In this document: positions 1 through 5,522 of the stretch, piece after piece | Numbering within the stretch: the stretch's first letter is position 1 | Layout: every line of letters starts with the position of its first letter | DNA from: DUZB01 sp964407525 | GTDB taxonomy: Bacteria; Desulfobacterota; DSM-4660; Desulfatiglandales; Desulfatiglandaceae | Length of the DNA: 5,522 bases | Assembly (NCBI GenBank): GCA_964407525.1 | Contig: CAYOWC010000311.1 | Location: 1 to 5,522 of the forward strand | Direction: 5' to 3' | Translations under genes and position numbers: made by a program | Notes under the pieces: model-generated | Told to the model about the DNA's origin: nothing | What the model saw: only the letters and a program-made list of their open reading frames with translations | Database searches by the model: none

Positions 1-4
1 CAGA

Positions 5-91
5 GAAATTGGAAACTGGAAATTGGAAATTAGAAAAAAACACATTAATTCGGATGTGTTATCCAATTTCCAGTTTCGAATTTCCAGTTTC
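5..91. repeat. Heptamer repeat array in both orientations, forming an inverted repeat
   Basis: Bases 5-39 read as five consecutive 7-base units: GAAATTG, GAAACTG, GAAATTG, GAAATTA, GAAAAAA. Bases 64-91, read on the opposite strand, give four more: GAAACTG, GAAATTC, GAAACTG, GAAATTG. The two blocks face each other, so 13-27 is an exact 15-base inverted match to 62-76. On the plus strand the second block also shows as a 12-base direct repeat (66-77 and 80-91). It looks like a dispersed intergenic repeat of the short-tandem-repeat kind; function unknown. Confidence 0.75.
34..60 (-). terminator. Candidate weak intrinsic terminator for the operon
   Basis: Read on the minus strand, a perfect 7-bp stem (AACACAT at 60-54 with ATGTGTT at 45-39) closes an 8-base loop. 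It is followed at once by five further T residues (38-34). The shape is that of a Rho-independent terminator, about 235 bases past the last stop codon. The stem has only two G/C pairs, so it would be weak. It sits inside a larger inverted repeat, which could strengthen it or could mean the match is incidental. No better terminator is visible between 61 and 295. Confidence 0.35.
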
Positions 92-95
92 AGCA

Positions 96-126
96 TCCGA
101 TTTTCAGATTCGACGTCCGATTTTCA
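96..126. repeat. Short direct repeat TCCGATTTTCA
   Basis: The 11-base sequence occurs at 96-106 and again at 116-126, 20 bases apart, directly after the heptamer array. It may be a decayed extension of that array, since the spacing is near but not equal to three heptamers. Confidence 0.55.
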
Positions 127-295
127 ACCAGAAAACATACCCCATTTCCGGGAAAAGTGTAAACTTATGGATGAAGGATGCCCCGCTTCTGATGGACTAT
201 CAAGGTTGCCAAGCGAAACGATGTGAAGGAAATAGCAGATTCCAGGTTTGATGGCAACGGTTTCTTGCCTATTTCCAGTCGTGAATCAGAGTGTT
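127..295. other. Gene-free spacer downstream of the operon
   Basis: No convincing gene is seen on either strand. There is a small hairpin, GGCAA (253-257) with TTGCC (265-269), without a T-tract. A 7-base inverted pair, GTTGCCA (205-211) and TGGCAAC (252-258), is too far apart to be persuasive. The left edge of the window cuts the spacer, so its full length is unknown. Confidence 0.5.
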
Positions 296-1036
296 TCAGC
301 CTCTTTCATGCATGTGGAGCCATCTGCCTTTTTGAGGGGAGTGCCATGAGACTTGATACATCTCCTCTGCCACTTTTTTTACGAGCTCCCCTGTGAGTTC
401 TTTCCCGCCGTAGCTTAGACCCGCAACGAAATGGTCTTCTCCAACACCGAGATCCGTCAGATCAATTACGAGAAGTTCCAGGCGGTCGGCACAAAACTCA
501 TCTGCAGAGGGAAGGGCAAAGCTGAGAATACCTTTGGCCCAGGTACCGGCGCTTACAGCTACATATCCGTCATTCAGGCAGGGCAGGGGGGGCGGGTCAA
601 GATTTCTGATGGAGAGGCCATCCATATTTCGAAGGTGGCCTGGAGAATCCGGAGTGGGTTCGAAAGGGACAAATTCTAAAATGGTCTGTCCATCTTGAAC
701 GATTCCTATCTCAAAAATTCCGATTCCTTCTTTGCCGCTTCCAAAACCGAGAAGGCGGCAGAGATTATCCACGTCCCTGTAAGTTCTCCATCGGTGGCCA
801 CAACTTCCCATCAATTCCCCCATGATCTTTTCCTCCAAATACCACATCTGTTGGATCTGATCTGAACTGACATAATGGGGAGAACCTTTCAACAGCCATG
901 CTGGGATCAGGCTTTCATCCCTGTTTTTAATGAGGTAATTTGTGAAGGCCTCTTTAAAAGAGTCAGGAATTGTCCCGCAGATCACTTCACTGATGTATCC
1001 GCTCACTACTATCTGAAACGCTTTCCCTTCAGGCAT
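296..1036 (-). CDS. Hypothetical soluble protein, third gene of the RND operon
   Basis: I do not recognise this family. The protein is 246 residues from the ATG at 1036, or 249 from a GTG at 1045. The ATG is preferred because AGGTG (1047-1043) lies six bases before it, whereas the GTG falls inside that site. There is no signal peptide, transmembrane segment or lipobox, so it is probably cytoplasmic. Visible traits are an N-terminal strand-rich part (FQIVVSGYISEVICG), a charged helical stretch at about 56-75, a Cys/His patch (SCGHRW, 78-83), a Pro-rich turn (LDPPPLPCLNDG, 146-157), and a later strand pair (LELLVIDLTDL, then HFVAGLSYGGKELTGELVKKVAEEMY) ending in a basic, His/Trp-containing tail. 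Five Cys residues are spread through it with no obvious metal-binding spacing. The ORF is long and uninterrupted, and it overlaps the pump's stop by 8 bases, which supports a real, coupled gene. A role linked to the pump is possible, but nothing in the sequence states one. It may equally be a passenger gene. Confidence 0.78.
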   Translation of the reverse strand: MPEGKAFQIVVSGYISEVICGTIPDSFKEAFTNYLIKNRDESLIPAWLLKGSPHYVSSDQIQQMWYLEEKIMGELMGSCGHRWRTYRDVDNLCRLLGFGSGKEGIGIFEIGIVQDGQTILEFVPFEPTPDSPGHLRNMDGLSIRNLDPPPLPCLNDGYVAVSAGTWAKGILSFALPSADEFCADRLELLVIDLTDLGVGEDHFVAGLSYGGKELTGELVKKVAEEMYQVSWHSPQKGRWLHMHERG

Positions 1037-4000
1037 GTCGGACACCTACTTTTGCCTGGAGGCTGTTAAGGAGGGAACAGAGGACTGGGACAACCACAAG
1101 GGTGAGCAATGTGGCCACGGCGAGACCGAAAATGACGGCGATGGCCATGGGGCCCCACCATTGGGAAGACTCACTGCCGATTTCCCATGCCACGTCACGG
1201 AAATTAAAGCTCACCCCGGTGGCCATGGGCAGAAGGCCGAGGATGGTGGTGAATGCGGTCAGCATCACCGGCCGGAAGCGCGTAAGACCGGCTTTCAGTA
1301 AGGCTTCCGTGGAAGAAATTCCCCTTTCCATGAGTTGATGATAATAATCGATGAGAACAATGGCGTTATTGACTACCACTCCGGCAAGACTGATGACCCC
1401 GATCCCGGTCATGATGACCCCGAAAGCGGTATCAGTAATGAGGAGCCCTAAGAAGACGCCGATGAGGGAGAGAATCACCGAAGTGAGAATGATAAAAGGG
1501 GTCATGAAAGAATTAAACTGAGTCACCAGGATGAGAAAAATAATAAAAATGGTGGCAATAAAGGCTTTTCCCAGGAAGGCCGTGGCTTTTGCCTGCTCTA
1601 ATTGTTCCCCTGTAAAACGGAAAGTGTATCCCCGTGGCCAGTCGATCTTTGTTTCAAGCCTTTTGCCGATATCAGCTATGACATCGTTTGCCAGGCGACC
1701 GGAAACATCTCCCGATATGGTGACGACTCTTTTCTGATCCAGCCGCATGATGGCTCCCAGGCCGCTGGTCAGGGAAATTTCCGCAAGAGAGGTGAGAGGG
1801 ATCGGTTCTCCCTTAGGGCCTGAGACGGTGAGCCGTTTGATGTTTTCTATCGTGTGGCGGTCACGTTCAGGAAGGCGTGCTATGATGTCGTATTCATCCT
1901 TTCCCTCCCGGTAAACGCCTACCTTCACCCCGTTGATGGCCGCCTTTATGGTGTAGGCGACAGTGTATGTATCGAGCCCCATCAAGGCCGCTTTTTCCTT
2001 GTCCACCCGGACACGGATCTCAGGTTTTCCTTTTACAAAATTATCTTTGAGGTCAACCAGGCCGGGAATGTCCTTGATTGCTTTTCTGGCTTTGGCAGCA
2101 AGGTCCCCGAGGATATGGATATCTTTTCCCGAAATTTCCAGGTTTACCGGGGCGCCCGTGGGTGGACCTTCTTTTTCTTTTTCCACCTGCACTTCAGCGC
2201 CCTTGATAGTCGACAGGGTCTTCTCCCTGATTTCTTCCACCACAACGGACGAGGGGGTGGATCGATCATGGAAATCTTTGAAATCCAGAGCCACGCGGTT
2301 GATATGGGTCCCCGTACCCCCCTGGGAAAAAGGATCGCCCCCTGCCGAACCGATATTCGTGATCACATACCGAATATCCTCGTATTTAGAGACAATGTTT
2401 TCCACAAGAGAGACCAGCTTGTCGGATCTGTCAAGATTTGTCCCCTCCGGGGCCTTCACGTGAACGTACGCCCTTTTCGGTTCGGTGTCGGGCATGAATT
2501 CACTCCCTCTTCCAAAGGCGCCGTACAGGATAACGGAGGTTACTAATAATACGAAAGACAGAAGGACGACAATCAGGCGGTGTTTCAACGACCACTTGAG
2601 AATAATAAGATAAAGCCTTTTAATAAATGGATCTTTCGATTGTTTTTTTTCGTCTGCTACAATCAGTTTTGCCGTCTGGTAGCGGGCTGAGAGAACCGGG
2701 TTGATAACCAAAGCTACGAAAAGTGAGGCCGTAAGGGCCATGATCAGAGTTTCGGGAAGGTAGCCCATGAACTCCCCCATGATTCCGGGCCAGAACAGCA
2801 TGGGAAGGAAGGCGCCTAAGGTGGTCATGGTGGACGTGATGACCGGCCAGGCCACCTGATTGGTTCCTACGAGGGCGGCCTTCTGTTTCGGCATTCCCTG
2901 CTGGATATGCCTATAAATGTTCTCCACGATCACAATCCCGTTATCCACGAGCATGCCTAACGCCAGGATCAGGGAAAAAAGAACTACCATGTTCAGGGTC
3001 ACTCCAAATCCGGCCAGAAGAATGAAGGTAATGAACATGGAGTAGGGAATGGCCAGGGCGACGAAAATGGCGGAACGTCCGCCAATAAATATGAGGATGA
3101 CCGCCACCACAAGGATCAACCCTGAGAGAATGTTGTTTTCCAGGTCGGACACCATTAATTGCACGTCATTGGACATATCCGAAGTCAGATCGATCTTGAG
3201 TGTGGGCGGAAAAAGGGAACGCATTTCCTGGACGATCTTTTTGACCTCATCGGTTACTGTGACAATGTTTTCTCCGCTTCGCTTCTGAATGGCCAGGGTG
3301 ACGCTTTTTTCCCCGTTAATCCTGCTTCTTGTGAGGGGATCTTTATTGCTGTCGCGGATAAATGCCACATCCCGAAGGTACACCGGTTTTCCGTCTCGGA
3401 CAAAGGCCACGATGGAAAAAATTTCCGAAGGGTGCTTGAAATCCTCCGGTACCCGCACAAGGTACTTGGCCTGACCAATATCCATGCTTCCGCCGGGCAT
3501 GTTTACATTACTTTTTGTTACCGCGTTGATCAGTCCTGAAAAAGGTACTCTGTAAGCGCCCACCCGGTCCAGATCGAACTCCACATGGATTTCCCGCTCC
3601 AGGCCGCCACTGAGGCGGGCATCCAGAACTCCGGGAATCGACTCAATACTGTCTTCCATGTCCTCTGCGAATTTCTGGAGGCGCCTGAGGCTGAAAGGAC
3701 CGGAAAGAACCACCCGGATTACCGGCAAATCCGAGAAATTCACCTCCTGGATGACCGGATCGTCGTGAAGCTCGGCCGGCAGGTCCTTTTTGGCCTGGTC
3801 TACCTTGTCTCGTACTTTCTGGACCGCGTCGTCAATGTCCACCTTGGGTAGAAATTTGACCGCCACGGTGGAAATTCCTTCTGCTGAGGTCGAACGGATC
3901 TCCTCCACGTCCGAAATGCCCTTGAGTTTCCGTTCAATGGGGACGGTGATTAATTCCTCCATGTCTTCGGGGGCTACTCCCTCGTAGGTGGTGGTAACGA

Positions 4001-4136
4001 AGACATACGGGATGGTGATGTCGGGGAAATTTTCGCGGGGCAGGTTGATATAGCAATATATCCCGGCGATCAAAATGAACAACATGAGGGTCAGTACGGT
4101 GATCTGACGTTTGAGGGCGGCCTGGTTCAGGATCAT
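1029..4136 (-). CDS. RND-superfamily efflux pump, inner-membrane permease subunit (AcrB/HAE-like, ACR_tran family)
   Basis: This is a proton-driven inner-membrane exporter, expected to work as a trimer with the adjacent adaptor and an outer-membrane channel. At 1035 residues it is full length for the family (AcrB has 1049). The layout is the classic duplicated one: TM1 at about 11-30, a large periplasmic loop to about 337, TM2-TM6 within about 338-483, TM7 at about 521-540, a second periplasmic loop to about 856, and TM8-TM12 within about 857-1019. Family hallmarks include ENFPDI (36-40 region), the TM4 motif GMLVDNGIVIVENI, FMPDTEP and PEGTNLDRSDKLV at the start of the second loop, and RFRPVMLTAFTTILGLLP in TM11. 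Against AcrB from memory, Asp398 matches D407, Arg953 matches R971 and Thr960 matches T978. The D408 position is Asn399 and the K940 position is Asn923. The ATG overlaps the adaptor's stop. The nearest purine-rich stretch, GAGGG, lies about 11 bases upstream, so start-up probably leans on translational coupling. Drug, lipid, metabolite and signal export are all possible; metal export (CusA type) is less likely. Confidence 0.97.
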   Translation of the reverse strand: MILNQAALKRQITVLTLMLFILIAGIYCYINLPRENFPDITIPYVFVTTTYEGVAPEDMEELITVPIERKLKGISDVEEIRSTSAEGISTVAVKFLPKVDIDDAVQKVRDKVDQAKKDLPAELHDDPVIQEVNFSDLPVIRVVLSGPFSLRRLQKFAEDMEDSIESIPGVLDARLSGGLEREIHVEFDLDRVGAYRVPFSGLINAVTKSNVNMPGGSMDIGQAKYLVRVPEDFKHPSEIFSIVAFVRDGKPVYLRDVAFIRDSNKDPLTRSRINGEKSVTLAIQKRSGENIVTVTDEVKKIVQEMRSLFPPTLKIDLTSDMSNDVQLMVSDLENNILSGLILVVAVILIFIGGRSAIFVALAIPYSMFITFILLAGFGVTLNMVVLFSLILALGMLVDNGIVIVENIYRHIQQGMPKQKAALVGTNQVAWPVITSTMTTLGAFLPMLFWPGIMGEFMGYLPETLIMALTASLFVALVINPVLSARYQTAKLIVADEKKQSKDPFIKRLYLIILKWSLKHRLIVVLLSFVLLVTSVILYGAFGRGSEFMPDTEPKRAYVHVKAPEGTNLDRSDKLVSLVENIVSKYEDIRYVITNIGSAGGDPFSQGGTGTHINRVALDFKDFHDRSTPSSVVVEEIREKTLSTIKGAEVQVEKEKEGPPTGAPVNLEISGKDIHILGDLAAKARKAIKDIPGLVDLKDNFVKGKPEIRVRVDKEKAALMGLDTYTVAYTIKAAINGVKVGVYREGKDEYDIIARLPERDRHTIENIKRLTVSGPKGEPIPLTSLAEISLTSGLGAIMRLDQKRVVTISGDVSGRLANDVIADIGKRLETKIDWPRGYTFRFTGEQLEQAKATAFLGKAFIATIFIIFLILVTQFNSFMTPFIILTSVILSLIGVFLGLLITDTAFGVIMTGIGVISLAGVVVNNAIVLIDYYHQLMERGISSTEALLKAGLTRFRPVMLTAFTTILGLLPMATGVSFNFRDVAWEIGSESSQWWGPMAIAVIFGLAVATLLTLVVVPVLCSLLNSLQAKVGVRHA
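1043..1047 (-). promoter_or_regulatory. Ribosome binding site of the third gene, inside the pump coding sequence
   Basis: AGGTG on the minus strand lies six bases (TCCGAC) before the ATG at 1036 and within the last codons of the pump gene. The last three bases of the site are the alternative GTG start at 1045, so the two starts are mutually exclusive readings; the ATG fits better. Confidence 0.6.
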
Positions 4137-5188
4137 TTGACTTGGACCCTCATCCCTTCTTCAATGTCTCTCTGGCCAGTTACGATCAAGCGATCTCCAA
4201 CCTCAAGTCCGCTGGTGATCTGGACGCGATCCTTTTCGATAACCCCTATGGAAACGGTTCGTGCAAGGACAATCCCGTCTTTTTCAAGAAAAAGAATGCG
4301 TTCACCCCCCTTGTCCATGAGGGCAAAAAGGGGCGCAACCAAGGCGTCCGGAATAATGCGACGTTGAAAAACGGCCCGGGCGATCATTCCGGGCCTGATT
4401 TCATGTTTCGGATTGTCAATAAGAATCCGCACGAGGAACGTTTTTGTAGCAGGATCGGCTTTGTAGGAAACAAAGTCTATTTTTCCGGGAAGCAGGCGCT
4501 CCGGGAAGGCGTCGATTTTTACCATAGCATTTTGGCCACGTTTAAGATGGCGGATATCTAATTCCGGGACATTCACATTTATTTTGATCTTGTCCACATT
4601 CACAAGATCCACCATGGATTCACCGCGATTAAGAAACTCACCTTCGTCCACGTACAGGTGGTTCACTGTTCCGCTGATAGGGGAACGGGGAAAGCCTCTA
4701 TCATATTCCACCCTGGCCTTCAAGAGATCGCTTTCTGCGAGGGCCTTGTCGGTCAGAGCCTTTTCAATGGCTTCCTTGTGAACGATGCCGCGATCGAAAA
4801 GGATTTTGCGACGCTGGTAGAGATCATCCGCCAGGTTCAGCGTGGCTTCCGCCCGGTCAATAATGGCTTTGAGGGCGGATACATCAATACGGGCAAGGAG
4901 TTCCCCTTTTTTTACCCGGTCCCCTTCACGGGGTCCTATCCATTCAATTCGTCCGCTTTTGTCCGCTGAGACGAGAACGTCCTGCCAGGCTTCTGTTTCT
5001 CCCGGGAGAATCAGGATGTCATGAATCGGTGTTGGTTTTATTTCGAGGATATCAATATTTACAGCCTTCACTTTTTCCTGTTTCTTTTCAGGCTGGGCAT
5101 TGCTTTCCGATCCACGACAGCCATAGAAAGAGATCTGGAACAGGAAGAGCGTTAACAGAATTGGCAGAAACCCGAAAATGGATCGCAT
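4133..5188 (-). CDS. RND efflux periplasmic adaptor subunit (HlyD/AcrA-type membrane fusion lipoprotein)
   Basis: This is the periplasmic adaptor of a tripartite efflux pump, linking the inner-membrane RND pump encoded next to it to an outer-membrane channel. The protein is 351 residues from the ATG at 5188. Residues 1-23 form a signal peptide with a hydrophobic core (FLPILLTLFLF) ending in FYGC, so Cys24 is a likely lipidation site; Phe at -3 is atypical for a lipobox. A charged linker follows. The first half of the lipoyl/barrel-sandwich domain is at about 66-103 (GDRVKKGELLARID), a short alpha-helical hairpin at about 104-163, the second lipoyl half at about 164-195 (RSPISGTV, DEGEFLNRGE), the beta-barrel at about 200-275 and the membrane-proximal domain at about 280-351. 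It is somewhat shorter than AcrA (397 residues). An upstream in-frame ATG at 5230 lacks a ribosome binding site and would put a charged stretch before the signal peptide, so 5188 is preferred. The stop overlaps the pump's start as ATGA. The substrate cannot be inferred. Confidence 0.93.
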   Translation of the reverse strand: MRSIFGFLPILLTLFLFQISFYGCRGSESNAQPEKKQEKVKAVNIDILEIKPTPIHDILILPGETEAWQDVLVSADKSGRIEWIGPREGDRVKKGELLARIDVSALKAIIDRAEATLNLADDLYQRRKILFDRGIVHKEAIEKALTDKALAESDLLKARVEYDRGFPRSPISGTVNHLYVDEGEFLNRGESMVDLVNVDKIKINVNVPELDIRHLKRGQNAMVKIDAFPERLLPGKIDFVSYKADPATKTFLVRILIDNPKHEIRPGMIARAVFQRRIIPDALVAPLFALMDKGGERILFLEKDGIVLARTVSIGVIEKDRVQITSGLEVGDRLIVTGQRDIEEGMRVQVK

Positions 5189-5194
5189 GGGTGG

Positions 5195-5200
5195 TCCTCT
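5195..5200 (-). promoter_or_regulatory. Ribosome binding site of the adaptor gene
   Basis: On the minus strand AGAGGA is followed by a six-base spacer (CCACCC) and the ATG at 5188. This is a good Shine-Dalgarno match at normal distance. It decides the start against the in-frame ATG at 5230, which has only AT-rich, non-purine sequence in front. Confidence 0.8.
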
Positions 5201-5228
5201 TTTTAGATAGCAGTTTTCGGTTGATAGC

Positions 5229-5259
5229 ATATTAGCGCGTAGAATCGGAATTTTTTGAA
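5229..5259 (-). promoter_or_regulatory. Weak sigma-70-like promoter candidate for the operon
   Basis: On the minus strand TAATAT (5234-5229) could serve as a -10 box and TTCAAA (5259-5254) as a -35 box, with a long 19-base spacer. Each matches consensus at four of six bases. Transcription would start near 5221, about 33 bases before the adaptor's ATG. The position is sensible but the motif is poor, and AT-rich spacers often give such matches by chance. Confidence 0.2.
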
Positions 5260-5264
5260 ACTGA

Positions 5265-5292
5265 GGTGTCAGGTTTCAGGTGTCAGTATTCA
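5265..5292. repeat. Second heptamer repeat array
   Basis: Four consecutive 7-base units on the plus strand: GGTGTCA, GGTTTCA, GGTGTCA, GTATTCA. Just before them (5257-5263) is one GAAACTG, the unit that dominates the array at the other end of the window. The array lies about 75-105 bases upstream of the adaptor's ATG, so it falls in or near the operon's promoter region. Confidence 0.7.
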
Positions 5293-5322
5293 GTGCGCCT
5301 TATTTTGATTTATGATTCACTC

Positions 5323-5449
5323 TAACTTCTCAATAAGCTTGGGTGGATTTTATAAAAGGCTTACGCCTAAACTCCGAGAAGACGAAGAACTTTTTCAATT
5401 GTTTTTAAGCCTTATAATTTTATGGGAAACTGGACTTCTTGAGAAATTA
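5323..5449. repeat. Long imperfect inverted repeat, possible structured element
   Basis: The outer arm pairs 5327-5337 (TTCTCAATAAG) with 5435-5445 (CTTCTTGAGAA), 10 of 11 positions matching. A three-pair extension (5323-5325 with 5447-5449) lies beyond one mismatch. The inner arm pairs AAGGCTTA (5356-5363) exactly with TAAGCCTT (5406-5413). Competing with the inner arm is a small hairpin, AGGC (5357-5360) with GCCT (5365-5368). On the minus strand this has a GTAA tetraloop and a following T-run. The unpaired internal parts are large. It could be a dispersed palindromic repeat, a leader RNA structure or chance pairing in AT-rich sequence. Confidence 0.4.
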
Positions 5450-5461
5450 CGATTCGCAATT
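5445..5461. promoter_or_regulatory. 17-base near-palindrome, possible operator
   Basis: AATTACGA-T-TCGCAATT has two 8-base halves matching at seven of eight positions around a central T. The size and form suit a dimeric repressor site. It lies about 255 bases from the adaptor's ATG, which is far for direct control of this operon. It may instead belong to a divergent gene beyond the right edge, or be part of the adjacent repeat. Confidence 0.25.
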
Positions 5462-5522
5462 ATAAACCTCACCTTTCGCTCATTTTAAACGGCCCCCTCG
5501 ATTTTTGCCTGTGTGAAAGAGA

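Larger units (their letters stand above)
5189..5522. other. Gene-free upstream spacer, AT-richer than the genes
   Basis: No coding sequence is supported here; reading frames are short and broken on both strands. The spacer contains the ribosome binding site, weak promoter, heptamer array, inverted repeat and near-palindrome listed separately. The stretch 5462-5522 shows nothing I can name. No regulator or outer-membrane channel gene begins before the window ends. Confidence 0.6.

Noticed and set aside
1..130. The left repeats as a CRISPR array
   Set aside because: The units are 7 bases long with no unique spacers of 25-40 bases between copies, so this is a short tandem repeat.
9..251. An 80-residue plus-strand open frame in the left spacer
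   Set aside because: Its first third is simply the translated heptamer repeat and the rest has low protein-like character, so it is not supported as a gene.
251..270. The GGCAA/TTGCC hairpin as the operon terminator
   Set aside because: It has only five base pairs and no following T-tract on the minus strand.
1037..1045. GTG at 1045 as the start of the third gene
   Set aside because: The GTG is part of the AGGTG ribosome binding site that fits the ATG at 1036. It cannot be fully excluded; the change is only three residues.
1854..2546. A 230-residue open frame on the plus strand, with a 166-residue one overlapping it
   Set aside because: Both lie wholly opposite the conserved second periplasmic part of the RND pump. 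Their translations have no recognisable domain, and no ribosome binding site or operon context supports them. They are antisense shadows of a certain gene.
1029..4136. The pump as a heavy-metal (CusA-type) exporter
   Set aside because: The adaptor shows no evident Met/His-rich metal-binding segment. TM4 keeps the Asp-Asn-type motif rather than the CusA form as I remember it, and no metal-related neighbour is present.
5189..5230. A longer adaptor protein starting at the ATG at 5230
   Set aside because: There is no ribosome binding site in front, and it would bury a standard lipoprotein signal peptide 14 residues in. The ATG at 5188 has a good AGAGGA site.

Overview
The window holds one compact minus-strand operon, read right to left, with gene-free flanks. 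The genes are a periplasmic adaptor (membrane fusion) lipoprotein, an RND-superfamily inner-membrane efflux pump, and a soluble protein of about 246 residues that I do not recognise. The adaptor and pump share four bases (ATGA). The pump and the third gene overlap by 8 bases if the ATG with a ribosome binding site is used, or 17 with an upstream GTG. All three are therefore very likely co-transcribed and translationally coupled.

The organism is a Gram-negative (diderm) bacterium, since an RND pump and its adaptor only make sense across two membranes. Mid-range base composition, the pump subfamily (Asp-Asn in TM4, Asn-Asn in TM10, a GSESSQWWGP segment before TM12) and spacers rich in short heptamer repeats remind me of Desulfobacterota/Deltaproteobacteria. 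That is an impression, not a demonstrated assignment.

Layout. Bases 1-295 are gene-free. They carry an AT-rich array of GAAAYTN heptamers in both orientations (5-39 and 64-91) that forms an inverted repeat, and inside it a weak terminator-like hairpin for the operon. Bases 296-1036 encode the unknown protein, 1029-4136 the RND pump and 4133-5188 the adaptor. Bases 5189-5522 are the upstream spacer. It contains the adaptor's ribosome binding site, a weak promoter candidate, a second heptamer array (5265-5292), a long imperfect inverted repeat (about 5323-5449) and a 17-base near-palindrome (5445-5461).

How the genes work together: the adaptor is anchored by its lipid and bridges the pump to an outer-membrane TolC-type channel. 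The pump uses the proton gradient to move substrate outward. No outer-membrane channel gene and no regulator gene are present, so the channel must be encoded beyond the window or elsewhere. The substrate cannot be told from sequence. The transporter pair is an ordinary system. The least explained items are the coupled third gene, the altered proton-relay residues and the structured spacers.
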